This document shows, in pieces, positions 47,593-56,918 of a stretch of DNA of 64,000 nucleotides; position 1 is the first letter of the stretch, and the number at the start of each line of letters is the position of its first letter. A program made the translations under genes and the position numbers. The notes under the pieces are model-generated. The model was not told where the DNA came from and searched no databases. It worked only from the letters and a program-made list of their open reading frames with translations. Source of the DNA: Leptospira saintgironsiae (GTDB lineage: Bacteria > Spirochaetota > Leptospiria > Leptospirales > Leptospiraceae); contig NZ_NPDR01000001.1 of the NCBI RefSeq assembly GCF_002811765.1, positions 496,001 to 560,000 on the forward strand, written 5' to 3'.

Positions 47593-49278
47593 ATGTCAGA
47601 ACAAAAAGAACTTAGCGAAGTCGAGCATATTAAAACCACCTCTAAGGGACTAAGAGGAAAAATCGGTACTGCTATCGAAACAGGTGCAGATGGATTTGAG
47701 GAAGATGATAAACAATTAATCAAATTCCACGGAATGTACCAGCAAAAGGACAGGGACCGTAGAAAGGATGATGCTGGAGAATTTATAGAGAACCCAACCT
47801 CTTTTATGATCCGAGGAAGGATCCCTGGCGGAAGACTTACTTCGGACCAATACATGGTTTGGGACGATCTTGCTGATAAATTCGGCGGTGGAGCTTTACG
47901 TTTAACGACTAGACAGTCCATTCAAATGCATACGATCCTTTTAAAAGATCTGAAACCGATCATGCAAGCAGTTCATAAGGTGAATCTTTCTACCATGGGA
48001 GCATGCGGTGATGTTGTGCGTAACGTGACTCAGGCTTTAAATCCTTGGGGAAATAAAGAACTTACACAATTAGATCCGATCGCTCAATTATTATCCGATC
48101 ATTTTAAATATAAGAGTAATGCATACGCCGAACTATGGTTAGGCGAGAGCCAACTTAATAAAGAGGATGAGCCGGATCCGATCTATGGAACTACTTATCT
48201 TCCTAGAAAGTTCAAAATAGCTGTTACACTTGCTGGTAATAACTCAGTCGATATTTATACGAACGATATGGGATTCGCGGCTACATTGGATGCAAATGGT
48301 AAAATAGACGGTTATTTCGCTTTTGCGGGTGGTGGACTCGGGATGACTCATAATAAGCCTGAGACTTATCCTAGAGCTGCTGACTTACTTGGTTGGATCC
48401 CTGAAAAAGATCTGATCTCCGTTGCAGAAGGTATCGTAACTTCTCATAGAGATTTCGGAGATCGTACTAACCGCAAACATGCTCGTTTGAAATATGTTTT
48501 AGCGGAGAAGGGCGTGGAATGGTTCCGCTCCGAAGTTGAACGCAGATCCGGTGCAAAATTCGATATCGATCGTAAACTTCCTAAATGGGAAACTCCAAAT
48601 TATCTGGGTTGGACAGAAAGAGCAGATGGAACTCTTGCATTAGGATTCCATACTCTTTCAGGAAGGATCAAAGACTTCCCTGAGAAACCATTAAAAACTG
48701 CTTTGAAAGATATTATTTCTGGTTTTAACCTGAGTGTGCAGGTAACTGCGGATCAGGATCTAGTTTTGATGGGAATCAAAAAAGAAGATAAGGTAGTATT
48801 AGAATCTAAATTAAAAGAATATAATATTAATCCAGCTTCTCCTAAACCTTTGTATGACCGTGCGCTTGCATGTCCTGCGCTTCCTACTTGCGGTTTAGCA
48901 TTGACTGAATCCGAAAGGACTTTCCCTCAATTATTGGAATCTATCCAAAAAGTGATCGATAAATTGGATCTGAATGATAGAGCCCCTATCGTAAGAATGA
49001 CTGGATGTCCTAACGGTTGTGCAAGACCTTATTCCGCAGAAATCGGAATCGTTGGCCAACAAGCTGGAGGAAAATATTCCTTATTCTTCGGAGGAAATCC
49101 AGAAGGAACCAAAGTGGGTGACTATGTTGCTAAGAAGGTTCCATTCGCAGACATTCCTGTCCAATTAGAGAAAGCATTCGAAGTTTGGAAAAACGAAGGA
49201 AACGCGAATGAAAGATTTGGAGACTTTGCTGCTCGATATTCCTTAGATAAGTTTAGGGAATTGTTAGGAGCGATGTAA
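47593..49278 (+). CDS. Sulfite reductase hemoprotein (nitrite/sulfite reductase family)
   Basis: 561 residues. Two-fold nitrite/sulfite reductase architecture. The siroheme/[4Fe-4S] ligands are Cys in CPALPTC (C-x5-C) and in TGCPNGC (C-x3-C); residues such as RLTTRQSIQMH (siroheme contact) and TMGACGDVVRN are present. Family knowledge: the six-electron reduction of sulfite to sulfide. Nitrite reductase is possible by fold, but the operon argues for sulfite. No flavoprotein subunit (CysJ) is encoded next to it, so electrons come from ferredoxin or a distant gene. Last gene of the operon. Confidence 0.93.
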   Translation: MSEQKELSEVEHIKTTSKGLRGKIGTAIETGADGFEEDDKQLIKFHGMYQQKDRDRRKDDAGEFIENPTSFMIRGRIPGGRLTSDQYMVWDDLADKFGGGALRLTTRQSIQMHTILLKDLKPIMQAVHKVNLSTMGACGDVVRNVTQALNPWGNKELTQLDPIAQLLSDHFKYKSNAYAELWLGESQLNKEDEPDPIYGTTYLPRKFKIAVTLAGNNSVDIYTNDMGFAATLDANGKIDGYFAFAGGGLGMTHNKPETYPRAADLLGWIPEKDLISVAEGIVTSHRDFGDRTNRKHARLKYVLAEKGVEWFRSEVERRSGAKFDIDRKLPKWETPNYLGWTERADGTLALGFHTLSGRIKDFPEKPLKTALKDIISGFNLSVQVTADQDLVLMGIKKEDKVVLESKLKEYNINPASPKPLYDRALACPALPTCGLALTESERTFPQLLESIQKVIDKLDLNDRAPIVRMTGCPNGCARPYSAEIGIVGQQAGGKYSLFFGGNPEGTKVGDYVAKKVPFADIPVQLEKAFEVWKNEGNANERFGDFAARYSLDKFRELLGAM

Positions 49279-49306
49279 TCTTCAGCGATGTGTTTCACTT
49301 TGAAGG

Positions 49307-49332
49307 AGCGCTCCAATCGGGGCGCTTTTTTG
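49307..49332 (+). terminator. Rho-independent terminator of the sulfate operon
   Basis: agcgctcc (49307-49314) pairs with ggggcgct (49319-49326), with one wobble, loop aatc, followed by six T. It ends just before the convergent gene and may also slow transcription from the other side. Confidence 0.88.
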
Positions 49333-49333
49333 T

Positions 49334-50434
49334 TTAGAAAAACATCTCCAGGGTTTCAAACTTCCACTTCCAAACTTTCTGGGAAGAAAATCCAGCAAGT
49401 AAAAGTCCGGATCCGTACTGCAAAGCAGATGTAATTGATCCTAATTTATCCGAAGTATTGTCCATCAAAGAGAGACTGATATCTCCTTCTTCATTCATCG
49501 AAAGAATATAAGCTAATTCTCCTTCTAAGGGTTTGAAGAAGAATGGAAGTGCAGCGATTGCCTTTTTCAAAATTGGGAAATTTTGTATCTTATCGATTGC
49601 GATATGTCTGGGAGAAGATAAAGCGATCCAGAAATTTCTCTGAGAGTCTGAGCTGATCAATGCTGGGCTTCCTGGAAGATGTGTGATAAGGAACTGGTCT
49701 TTGCCTGCCTTCTTCCCTTTTAACCAAATACGAGAAACACGATGCCTATACTTTTCTCCAAAGACCAAAAAATCTTCGAAAGAAGATAAACTGATCCCAG
49801 TAGGATGATATAGATCTTCTAGAACTGTTTTTACTTCTTGGGTTCTTGGATCATAAGAAAGAATTCTGCCATTAGGTTTGGATTCCAATTCTTCCAAATA
49901 GGAATCTTCATAGGAAAACTTTCTACTTACTTCTGTAAAATAAACAGTTCCATCTGAAGCAATATCTAAACCGTACAGATTTGTTAATGGATTTCCTTCC
50001 GAATCTTCTCTCAGAAGTACATTTTCATTACCTTTAGAATCGTAAAATGCAAGTCCTAATCCGGAAACACAGGCGACTAGATTTTCCTTTCCATCAAATA
50101 CAATTCCTAACGCTCTGCCAGAAGTTTTAGCAAATAGTTCTGTTTGCCCGTCAGTTTTGATCTTATAAATATTTCCATCAGAAGAACCTGTATAAATAGA
50201 TCCTCTTGAGTCAACCGCAAGGCCGAAAGGTTTCTCGATTGGGGATTTTTCATTTACTACATTAGATATAAATAATATATCTCTTTCTTCTTGGCGAATA
50301 ATATCATCTGGATCATAATCTGTCGGATCGGTTTTAGCCCAACCGAATAGAATAAATGTACCGAAAATTAGGAATAATAGAATAGAAGGAATAAGTATCC
50401 TAATTGCTGGATTCGAAAGTGATCTATGAAACAT
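49334..50434 (-). CDS. SMP-30/strictosidine-synthase-like beta-propeller protein, membrane-anchored
   Basis: 366 residues. One N-terminal membrane helix (about 11-32), then a six-bladed beta-propeller with the repeated KPFGLAVDSRGSIYTG and LTNLYGLDIASDGTVYFTEVS blades and YHPTGISLS, as in the SMP-30/gluconolactonase and strictosidine-synthase-like (APMAP) group. Family knowledge: members are lactonases or esterases needing a metal ion; many are uncharacterised. Its start shares one base with the stop of the M23 peptidase gene, so the two are coupled. Confidence 0.87.
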   Translation of the reverse strand: MFHRSLSNPAIRILIPSILLFLIFGTFILFGWAKTDPTDYDPDDIIRQEERDILFISNVVNEKSPIEKPFGLAVDSRGSIYTGSSDGNIYKIKTDGQTELFAKTSGRALGIVFDGKENLVACVSGLGLAFYDSKGNENVLLREDSEGNPLTNLYGLDIASDGTVYFTEVSRKFSYEDSYLEELESKPNGRILSYDPRTQEVKTVLEDLYHPTGISLSSFEDFLVFGEKYRHRVSRIWLKGKKAGKDQFLITHLPGSPALISSDSQRNFWIALSSPRHIAIDKIQNFPILKKAIAALPFFFKPLEGELAYILSMNEEGDISLSLMDNTSDKLGSITSALQYGSGLLLAGFSSQKVWKWKFETLEMFF

Positions 50435-51348
50435 CAGACATGACCCTTAAAAATGGGCCTCTGTCTCAAACTATTTCTTAATACTTCAAAATGTAAATGA
50501 AATCCGGTGGCTCTTCCGGTCATTCCAACTTCTCCGATCAATTGTCCTTTTTTGACCTTTGAGCCAGGAGCTACCAATAATTTACTTAAATGTCCGTACT
50601 TGGTTTCGTAACCTAATCCATGTTTTAAAACGATTAGGCTTCCGTAGCCGCCTCTTGTTCCGGAAAAAGAAACTTCTCCTTCTGCAGATGCATAGACTGG
50701 GGTTCCTTCTTCTGCAGCAAGATCAATACCTCCGTGAAAGGTGTCCTTTTTAGTGAAAGGGTCTTTTCTTCTTCCGAACTTGGAACTGATTCTTCCTTCA
50801 TCTGCTAAAGGATCAGAGAATACTAATCCGTAAAAAAAGTTTTTCTCTTCTTTAGGTAATCCTCTTCCTGGAACGAACCATGATTTTCTGAGGTCATCAT
50901 AGTATAAGAATTTGGGAGAGATCCGAAAACGGGCCGCGACTTTTTTGCGTGTGGATTCGTCGGGAGAATGTTCTTCCGAGTCGTAAACTCCTCTCATGTT
51001 CGGGATCAAAAGTTCCATCCCAGGATAAATGTCTTGGGGAGAAGCTAATTCGTTTACAGAGGAAAGAGTGTCCAAGTCCATTCCGGTCCTGGCCATGATC
51101 TTAAAAAAAGTATCCTTGGGTCCAACTTTGTAGACTAGGAATCTAAGATGGACTAGATCTTTTTGATCCAAGTTGGAAACTGAAATTTGAAGGTTATATT
51201 TTATCTCTTCTCTGACTCGGATGATCTTAGTATCCGAATATTCTAAACTTTTTAAGGGAAGGCGATCGTAAACCGCGTGGACCTCGTTTAGAGAGACTAG
51301 TATGAGTGCGGATAACCAAACTAGGAAATGTCTTTTGAAGGAAGGCAT
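50434..51348 (-). CDS. LysM-domain M23 peptidase
   Basis: 304 residues. Signal peptide (about 1-25), a LysM-like domain (about 70-115, DTFFKIMARTG to IYPGMELLIP), then a lysostaphin-type M23 domain with FHGGIDLA (His and Asp zinc ligands), YGHLSKL and FHLHFE (His ligands). Family knowledge: endopeptidase cutting peptidoglycan cross-links, or a regulator of amidases if inactive; here the ligands are complete, so it is likely active. Periplasmic. It is divergent from the CPBP protease gene. Confidence 0.93.
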   Translation of the reverse strand: MPSFKRHFLVWLSALILVSLNEVHAVYDRLPLKSLEYSDTKIIRVREEIKYNLQISVSNLDQKDLVHLRFLVYKVGPKDTFFKIMARTGMDLDTLSSVNELASPQDIYPGMELLIPNMRGVYDSEEHSPDESTRKKVAARFRISPKFLYYDDLRKSWFVPGRGLPKEEKNFFYGLVFSDPLADEGRISSKFGRRKDPFTKKDTFHGGIDLAAEEGTPVYASAEGEVSFSGTRGGYGSLIVLKHGLGYETKYGHLSKLLVAPGSKVKKGQLIGEVGMTGRATGFHLHFEVLRNSLRQRPIFKGHV

Positions 51349-51427
51349 ATCTTTTCTCTAGTCGGCAGATTATAAAAAAACAATGACGCAAAAAATCCCC
51401 CATAAATGATTGGAAGGGCCCTTTGGA

Positions 51428-52288
51428 ATGGATTTAGAAAAGGAAGATCAAAAACTCGCACCCGGCAGAGACGTTCTGCTTATGGGTCTGATCCAGGTTT
51501 TCGTACTGTTCATCGGTATGTATTCCTATATGAGGATCACCCGTCTCCAAGTAGAGAGCACCTTATCTCTTAAAGCCCCCAAGCAGAATTTTGTTAAAAC
51601 AAAAGAAGTAGTAAATACAGTATCTTCCGAAGTAGCTTGGAACGAACCAGCCTCAGCTGAAAAAGCAGTTAGAGAATATACAGAATATGTAGTCACTAAA
51701 CGTCCTTGGTTATTGTCCTTGGACAGGATCATCTGGGGATTATGTTTTTTAGTCCCTTCTTACTTTTTTATTCGTAAGATCGCTAGGATAGAAACTGCCG
51801 AGTTTACTGATTCAGCAAACGGCAGAGATATTATAGCAGGTGTAGCAACTGGATTTGCTACATTCTGTTTTGTGAATGTAGCCAGTAGCTTGATCTTTTT
51901 TATTATAGGTAAACCTCAATCTAATTATCTTGAGATCATTCTTACCAAAAATCTCTACATGAATTGGAAGTTATTAGGATGGACCTTGCTTGCAATTTCT
52001 TTCGGAGCCGGGATTTTCGAAGAATTTTTCTTTAGAGGTTTTTTATTAAAATACTTTGAAGAAAAAAGCTTAGGTTCTATCGGACTCATTATCACCTCCG
52101 TTATTTTTGGTGTGGTACATTTTAACGGAGGATCTTATGTGGCACCGTTCCTGCTTATATTTGTGGGACTTTCATTCGGAATTTCTTATTTAAAAACCGG
52201 TAATATATGGGTGCCTGTGACGGCGCATATTACTTATAATGCGTCCATGCTTTTAGCCGGATTTCTACTTGGAGACAGGATCTCTTAA
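51428..52288 (+). CDS. CPBP-family intramembrane metalloprotease
   Basis: 286 residues from the ATG at 51428, with GGAAGGG nine bases upstream; an in-frame TTG at 51410 sits in front of that site and is not used. Several membrane helices; the C-terminal half has the full CPBP set: EEFFFRGF (EExxxR), FGVVHF (FxxxH) and HITYNAS (HxxxN). Unlike the other CPBP protein in this window, every catalytic residue is present. Its stop overlaps the start of the next gene (TAATG), so they are co-translated. Confidence 0.88.
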   Translation: MDLEKEDQKLAPGRDVLLMGLIQVFVLFIGMYSYMRITRLQVESTLSLKAPKQNFVKTKEVVNTVSSEVAWNEPASAEKAVREYTEYVVTKRPWLLSLDRIIWGLCFLVPSYFFIRKIARIETAEFTDSANGRDIIAGVATGFATFCFVNVASSLIFFIIGKPQSNYLEIILTKNLYMNWKLLGWTLLAISFGAGIFEEFFFRGFLLKYFEEKSLGSIGLIITSVIFGVVHFNGGSYVAPFLLIFVGLSFGISYLKTGNIWVPVTAHITYNASMLLAGFLLGDRIS

Positions 52289-53082
52289 TGAACATGCAAA
52301 AATTTTTTCAACATAAAATCCTAAATACCTTATTCGTATTTTTCTTTTTGTCTTCCTTCTCTTCTATATATGCTGGAGAAGTTTTCGAATTAGAAGGTGA
52401 TCCTGGAGAGAACGATATCAGGCTTCTTTCCGCATTGAATCGATTGACTTATGATAGAGTATTATCCAACCAAAACACAAAAGGTTTTGCATTTAGATAT
52501 ACCTCGAAATGGTATTCTCCTCTGCAATTGGATGTATTCGTTTTAGGACTCGCTAAAAGAGAAAAGATGAGTTTGATCCGGATCGAATCTTCTAAGAAGG
52601 GATCTGAAAGAGTTTTTAGGAATTTTATACAAGAAGAGCTTACTAAAAAAGAATTAACAGGTGGACTTACAAATTATACCGATGTTTCGGAAGCAGCAAA
52701 GTTCGAACCTTATCGTAAGAGCTATTTTTGGAGTGAATCTTTGGCTATAGTCCAACCTGCAGCTTCTGTTTTTTATAACTCTTACAAATCTCCAGTTTAT
52801 GGGGGTTCGGATAGACTCAAAAGTATGTTCGGTTATATCGGTTTGGATCTTTTACTCGCAGGGATTGGATATTATTACGCAACCACTACGATGGAAAAGA
52901 ATAGTGCACTTGAGACTTACTTTTTCAAGCCTACTCCTTCCGGAAACGTATTGGATTCTCCTGGAGCACCTGTATTTATTGGTTTGTTGATCCTACCTAG
53001 ATTGTATAGAATGATCGGTGGTTGGCAAGATACGTACACTCATAATCGGATCATGGAGATTTCGGTTTCGAAATCATTTTAA
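52288..53082 (+). CDS. Exported protein of unknown function
   Basis: 264 residues with a signal peptide (about 1-29, ending SIYAG). Charged and aromatic mature part, with one or two weak hydrophobic segments at about 183-204 (GYIGLDLLLAGIGYYYAT) and 225-240. I recognise no domain. It shares a base with the CPBP gene upstream and lies 9 nt before the chloride channel gene, so the three form an operon. Inference: a periplasmic or membrane-linked partner, possibly a substrate of the CPBP protease. Confidence 0.7.
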   Translation: MNMQKFFQHKILNTLFVFFFLSSFSSIYAGEVFELEGDPGENDIRLLSALNRLTYDRVLSNQNTKGFAFRYTSKWYSPLQLDVFVLGLAKREKMSLIRIESSKKGSERVFRNFIQEELTKKELTGGLTNYTDVSEAAKFEPYRKSYFWSESLAIVQPAASVFYNSYKSPVYGGSDRLKSMFGYIGLDLLLAGIGYYYATTTMEKNSALETYFFKPTPSGNVLDSPGAPVFIGLLILPRLYRMIGGWQDTYTHNRIMEISVSKSF

Positions 53083-53091
53083 GGATCTTTT

Positions 53092-54942
53092 ATGTTCGGA
53101 AAAGCCTTCACAGAATTCCGACAAAGACCAATTTTATCTTATTTTACAATTAAGGGTAGAAGGTCCTTATATCTATATTGTGTTCTGACAGGTATTGTTT
53201 CCGGCTTGGGCGCCCTTCTTTTTTCCAGAGCGCTTGCTTGGGCAGAATACATTTCTTTAGAATCTATATCAGGTTTGCATAATACACATTCAGGTGGAGA
53301 ATATTTCGTTTCTCTCGAGCCGATCGCTTCTGTCTATTTAGGACGATGGGTTCTTTTGATTCTTCCTGTATTAGGAGGATTGATCGCTGGTTTGGTAATC
53401 TGGAAATTCTCTCCTGATTCTGCAGGCACCGGAACAGATTCACTAATAGATTCTTTTCATAATAAAGAAGGTAAGGTAGATCCTAAGGTTCCTCTTATCA
53501 AGTCGATCGCAACCATATTCACATTATCTTCTGGAGGAAGTGGAGGGAAAGAAGGTCCTATCTCTCTAATTGGTGCAGGATTTGGTTCTTTGGTCGCAAA
53601 TCTTACTAAAGCAGGTGCGAGAGCAAGACGCACATTACTGCTAGCAGGGACCGCGGGAGGCCTAGGCGCAATTTTTCATGCTCCATTAGGAGGAGCATTG
53701 ACCTCTGTAGAGATGATGTACAGAGAAGATATCGAAAGTGATACATTGGTTCCATGTATCATTTCATCCGTGACAGCATTCCTAACATATTCTTCCTTTA
53801 ACGGATTTGGTTCTGTGTATAAGGTTCCTGAGATTGGATTTATAGAATATAAGGAACTCATCTTTTATTTATTTTTAGGGATCTTATGTTATATGAATGG
53901 AGCCTTTTTGATTAAGGTATTTCAATTCATACAAGAATGGTCCAAGTCTTTGAAACTTCCAATGTGGATCAAGCCTGCTTTAGGTGGAATTCCTGTAGGC
54001 ATCATTGGTTATTTTTTGCCTGAAGTTCTCGGAACTGGAGCTGGCGCTTTGCAAGATGTATTGGAAGGTAGCTTTCAATTTCCTATCTACACTTCTTATC
54101 TAAATCAGGATCTGCAGATTATATTCTTTTTCTTACTTCTCGCGTTCCTAAAAATTATCACAACTTCATTTACAATTGGAAGTGGTGGATCAGCAGGAAT
54201 GTTCGGTCCATCTTTATTCATTGGCGGAATGTTGGGAGGAGCACTTGGAACATTTGCAAAATTAGTTTTAGGTTACCAAGTGTCTGTTGCTTCCTTTGTG
54301 CTCGTCGGGATGGGCGCTTTTTATGCAGGTATAGCGAGCGCTCCGATTGCAGGAATGGTGATGATCTGTGAGATCATAGGAAGTTATTCTCTTCTTCCCC
54401 CATTGATGATTGTTTCGATCATCACATTTGTTCTTTCTCATAAACTGAATTTATATAAAAGCCAGAAGAACACTCGTTTCCAATCCCCAGCTCATGATTG
54501 GGATATGAATCGAGATTTGTTAGAAGGTATCCTCATCCAGGATATCCGGGGCAAACTCAGAAATATAGCAGAGGTAAAAACTTCTACCCTTCTTTCTAAG
54601 TTGGAAGAAGAAGCGCTGAAGATCAACGCAAGTGACTATATTGTTCTGGAAGAGAATGGAAACTACTTCGGAATGATTTCCTTGCGTACAAGCCGCTTAT
54701 TTTTAGAAGGAAGAGATCTCACTCAGAACCTGGTCCTTGTGAAAGATGTTACTGACACCTCAATTCTACCGATTTCCGTTCGAACCGACCTAGCAACTGC
54801 ATTCAAGACTCTCTTAGATATGGGGATGGATAAGATTCCCGTTGGAGAGAATGGTAAATATTTGGGATATTTACGTTATGCTGACATCATTTCGATATAT
54901 TTTGAAAAGACTAGGTCCTCAAAGCCGACTCCAGGCGTTTAA
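53092..54942 (+). CDS. ClC-family chloride channel/antiporter with C-terminal CBS domains
   Basis: 616 residues. About ten or more membrane helices (residues 20-445) with the ClC selectivity motifs GSGGSGGKEGPIS (the GKEGP gating Glu) and GSGGSAGMFGPSLFIGG (GxFxP). The C-terminal 150 residues form a pair of CBS domains. The gating Glu is conserved, which allows either channel or H+/Cl- exchange; the second, proton-side Glu of exchangers was not checked. Family knowledge: CBS pairs bind adenine nucleotides and gate the transporter. Last gene of an operon with the CPBP protease and the exported protein. Confidence 0.95.
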   Translation: MFGKAFTEFRQRPILSYFTIKGRRSLYLYCVLTGIVSGLGALLFSRALAWAEYISLESISGLHNTHSGGEYFVSLEPIASVYLGRWVLLILPVLGGLIAGLVIWKFSPDSAGTGTDSLIDSFHNKEGKVDPKVPLIKSIATIFTLSSGGSGGKEGPISLIGAGFGSLVANLTKAGARARRTLLLAGTAGGLGAIFHAPLGGALTSVEMMYREDIESDTLVPCIISSVTAFLTYSSFNGFGSVYKVPEIGFIEYKELIFYLFLGILCYMNGAFLIKVFQFIQEWSKSLKLPMWIKPALGGIPVGIIGYFLPEVLGTGAGALQDVLEGSFQFPIYTSYLNQDLQIIFFFLLLAFLKIITTSFTIGSGGSAGMFGPSLFIGGMLGGALGTFAKLVLGYQVSVASFVLVGMGAFYAGIASAPIAGMVMICEIIGSYSLLPPLMIVSIITFVLSHKLNLYKSQKNTRFQSPAHDWDMNRDLLEGILIQDIRGKLRNIAEVKTSTLLSKLEEEALKINASDYIVLEENGNYFGMISLRTSRLFLEGRDLTQNLVLVKDVTDTSILPISVRTDLATAFKTLLDMGMDKIPVGENGKYLGYLRYADIISIYFEKTRSSKPTPGV

Positions 54943-55212
54943 ACTGGATTTTTAGCTCTTCTTCAAAACCCAAAAATATATGTAGCGTTCATTCTTTTAC
55001 AATAATCAATATTTATCTTTAAATTTTAATCATTTCTACCGTTTTACGATAAAAAATGACCAATGGTTCTTTTTTTGATTTTAGTGGACAATTTTAGGCT
55101 TTCCGCTAAGATACGGAAAATTTTTAAAAAATAACTGATGTGTAATAAAGAGATCAGCCAATTCTAGATGGGTTAGGGTAAGTTATGGAATTGGTTCAAA
55201 GCAGGAAGGAAA
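54943..55212. other. 270-nt intergenic region before the FadL-family gene
   Basis: AT-rich, no reading frame of note. A hairpin (tttccg at 55100-55105 with cggaaa at 55114-55119) followed by attttt may be a weak terminator or leader structure. The region ends in aggaaggaaa, the ribosome site of the next gene. Confidence 0.5.
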
Positions 55213-56781
55213 ATGCGAAACAGAGCTTATAGTCAAAAAATTATCTCCGGATCGAGGATTATCCTCGCAGTTTTGGGGATATTAGGGGTCGGCACATCTG
55301 AGCTGACTGCTGGTAGTTACGGGGATATCTACGGTGCCCATGCAGGTGCAGCGGGGATGGCAGGCGCAGTTACTGCTACAGTGAATAACTCATCTGCGGT
55401 TTTCTATAACGTTGCCGGTTTGGGAAGATTGAACGAAGCAGATTTGTTTGTCGCTCAATGGGAACAAAAGGAAAAAGATAAAGAAGCAGCAGCAGCGAAT
55501 GGAGAAGTTCCTAAGGATGCGAATGGGAATCCAATCCCTCAAGAAGGTCCTTTACTTAACACTGAACCTCAAGCTGAAAACGGCGCGCCTCCTGATAAAT
55601 GGTATAAACGAACTTGGTTTAGTTTCAGAGATGGCTTTGCGAATATGGGAAAGGGGATGTTCACTTATCAGCCTCTTCTCCGCCCGAACCGTCCTTTTCA
55701 TGAAGTGTCTTTTTTAGGAACATACGCGAACCCTACTTTAAAGAACAACGCTCCTAAGAATGAGAACACAAAAAACCCTGACGACAGTTTTGTTGGTTTG
55801 GGTTTTACAATGAACCTAAACGAAATTTTCGATATAGGTAGAACTATCCGTTTCGGATTGAACGCTATTGTTCCTGCTTCCGGAAACTTAATGGTGGTTA
55901 ACGATCAGAACCCTACTGTTCCTAGATACCTTCAATCAGGAAAAAGTAATGAACGTCCTACCATCATGGCTGGGGTAGGTGTGGAACTTTGGAAAGACCG
56001 TCTTTTTGCAGGGGTTGGTATCACCGCACTTGCAGGTGGTTCAGGTGCGATCTTATTAAAAGACGTTCCTATCTCTCCAGATCCTGTACAAGCAAACTCG
56101 CAAGTAGTTCTAACTTTAAAACCGATCATCAACCCAACTTACGGACTTCAATTTACTTATGGTAAATGGAGTGCTGGGGTTTCCTATAAAAGAGAAACCT
56201 ATCTGTCTGCGGATCCTATTCCTGCTCGCGCTCAAACTACTCTTTTAGGGATCCAATTAGATTTCGATCTGGCTTTATTGGATCAGTACAACCCAAGAGT
56301 TTGGTCTTATGGTCTTGGATTCAGACCTTCAGAAAAACTTTTATTAAGTTTAGATGTGAACAGAGAGATGTGGAGTTTATATAAACTTTCTAGAATTAAG
56401 GAAAAATATTCCGAACCTCTGGATTTTCATGATACCACAAACGTTCGTATGGGAGCTGAGTATGCTTTCCGTCCTTTCTTGAAGTTTAGAGGAGGTCTTG
56501 GGAAAAGACCGAGCCCAGTTCCTCATTATGCAGGAGCAAACAACTGGATGGATAATGATCGTATGATCTACTCCGTCGGTGTTTCCTATATCTTCAACGG
56601 AAAGAATTTTGCATTCTTGAAAGACAGATTGAAAAACCCAGTGATTTTCGATTTGGCAATTACGAACCAACAGTTGAAAAACGTGGAGATCAATAAAACT
56701 TTCCCTACTGAAAGGAATCCAAGCTATAATTACGGCGGATATATCTGGTCCGTGAACTTCTCCGTAAGCTTGTTCTTCTAA
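55213..56781 (+). CDS. FadL/OmpP1-family outer-membrane transport protein
   Basis: 522 residues. Basic start then a signal segment (about 14-35), followed by the FadL N-terminal pattern (GDIYGAHAGAAGMAGAVTAT and NNSSAVFYNVAGL, which forms the hatch). An insert rich in Glu, Pro and Asn (about 80-130) is an exposed loop. The rest is a long barrel with repeated aromatic strands, ending in an aromatic residue (SLFF), as usual for barrel assembly. Family knowledge: passage of long-chain fatty acids or other hydrophobic compounds through the outer membrane. A good ribosome site and terminator make it monocistronic. Confidence 0.92.
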   Translation: MRNRAYSQKIISGSRIILAVLGILGVGTSELTAGSYGDIYGAHAGAAGMAGAVTATVNNSSAVFYNVAGLGRLNEADLFVAQWEQKEKDKEAAAANGEVPKDANGNPIPQEGPLLNTEPQAENGAPPDKWYKRTWFSFRDGFANMGKGMFTYQPLLRPNRPFHEVSFLGTYANPTLKNNAPKNENTKNPDDSFVGLGFTMNLNEIFDIGRTIRFGLNAIVPASGNLMVVNDQNPTVPRYLQSGKSNERPTIMAGVGVELWKDRLFAGVGITALAGGSGAILLKDVPISPDPVQANSQVVLTLKPIINPTYGLQFTYGKWSAGVSYKRETYLSADPIPARAQTTLLGIQLDFDLALLDQYNPRVWSYGLGFRPSEKLLLSLDVNREMWSLYKLSRIKEKYSEPLDFHDTTNVRMGAEYAFRPFLKFRGGLGKRPSPVPHYAGANNWMDNDRMIYSVGVSYIFNGKNFAFLKDRLKNPVIFDLAITNQQLKNVEINKTFPTERNPSYNYGGYIWSVNFSVSLFF

Positions 56782-56835
56782 TCTTTTTTCCCTTCCTGGG
56801 AAAATGAAATAACATCTGTTATCTAATAGCTCCAT

Positions 56836-56870
56836 CTGAGGCGGAATTCGAAAACCGCCTCGGTTCTTTT
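56836..56870 (+). terminator. Rho-independent terminator of the FadL-family gene
   Basis: gaggcgg (56838-56844) and ccgcctc (56855-56861) form a perfect stem, extended by two outer pairs (one wobble), with a 10-nt loop and a T-rich tail. Confidence 0.75.
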
Positions 56871-56872
56871 TC

Positions 56873-56900
56873 TTGACCGAATGATCGCTACAGAGATAGT
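56873..56900 (+). promoter_or_regulatory. Candidate sigma-70-type promoter
   Basis: TTGACC (56873-56878), 16-nt spacer, GATAGT (56895-56900), ending 18 nt before the start codon at 56919. The -35 box matches in five of six positions, the -10 in four. Confidence 0.4.
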
Positions 56901-56918
56901 CGAAACTCGGTAATAGAG

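Noticed and set aside
56377..56835. 152-codon frame antisense to the FadL-family gene
   Set aside because: Lies almost entirely opposite a well-supported barrel gene and includes its terminator arm.
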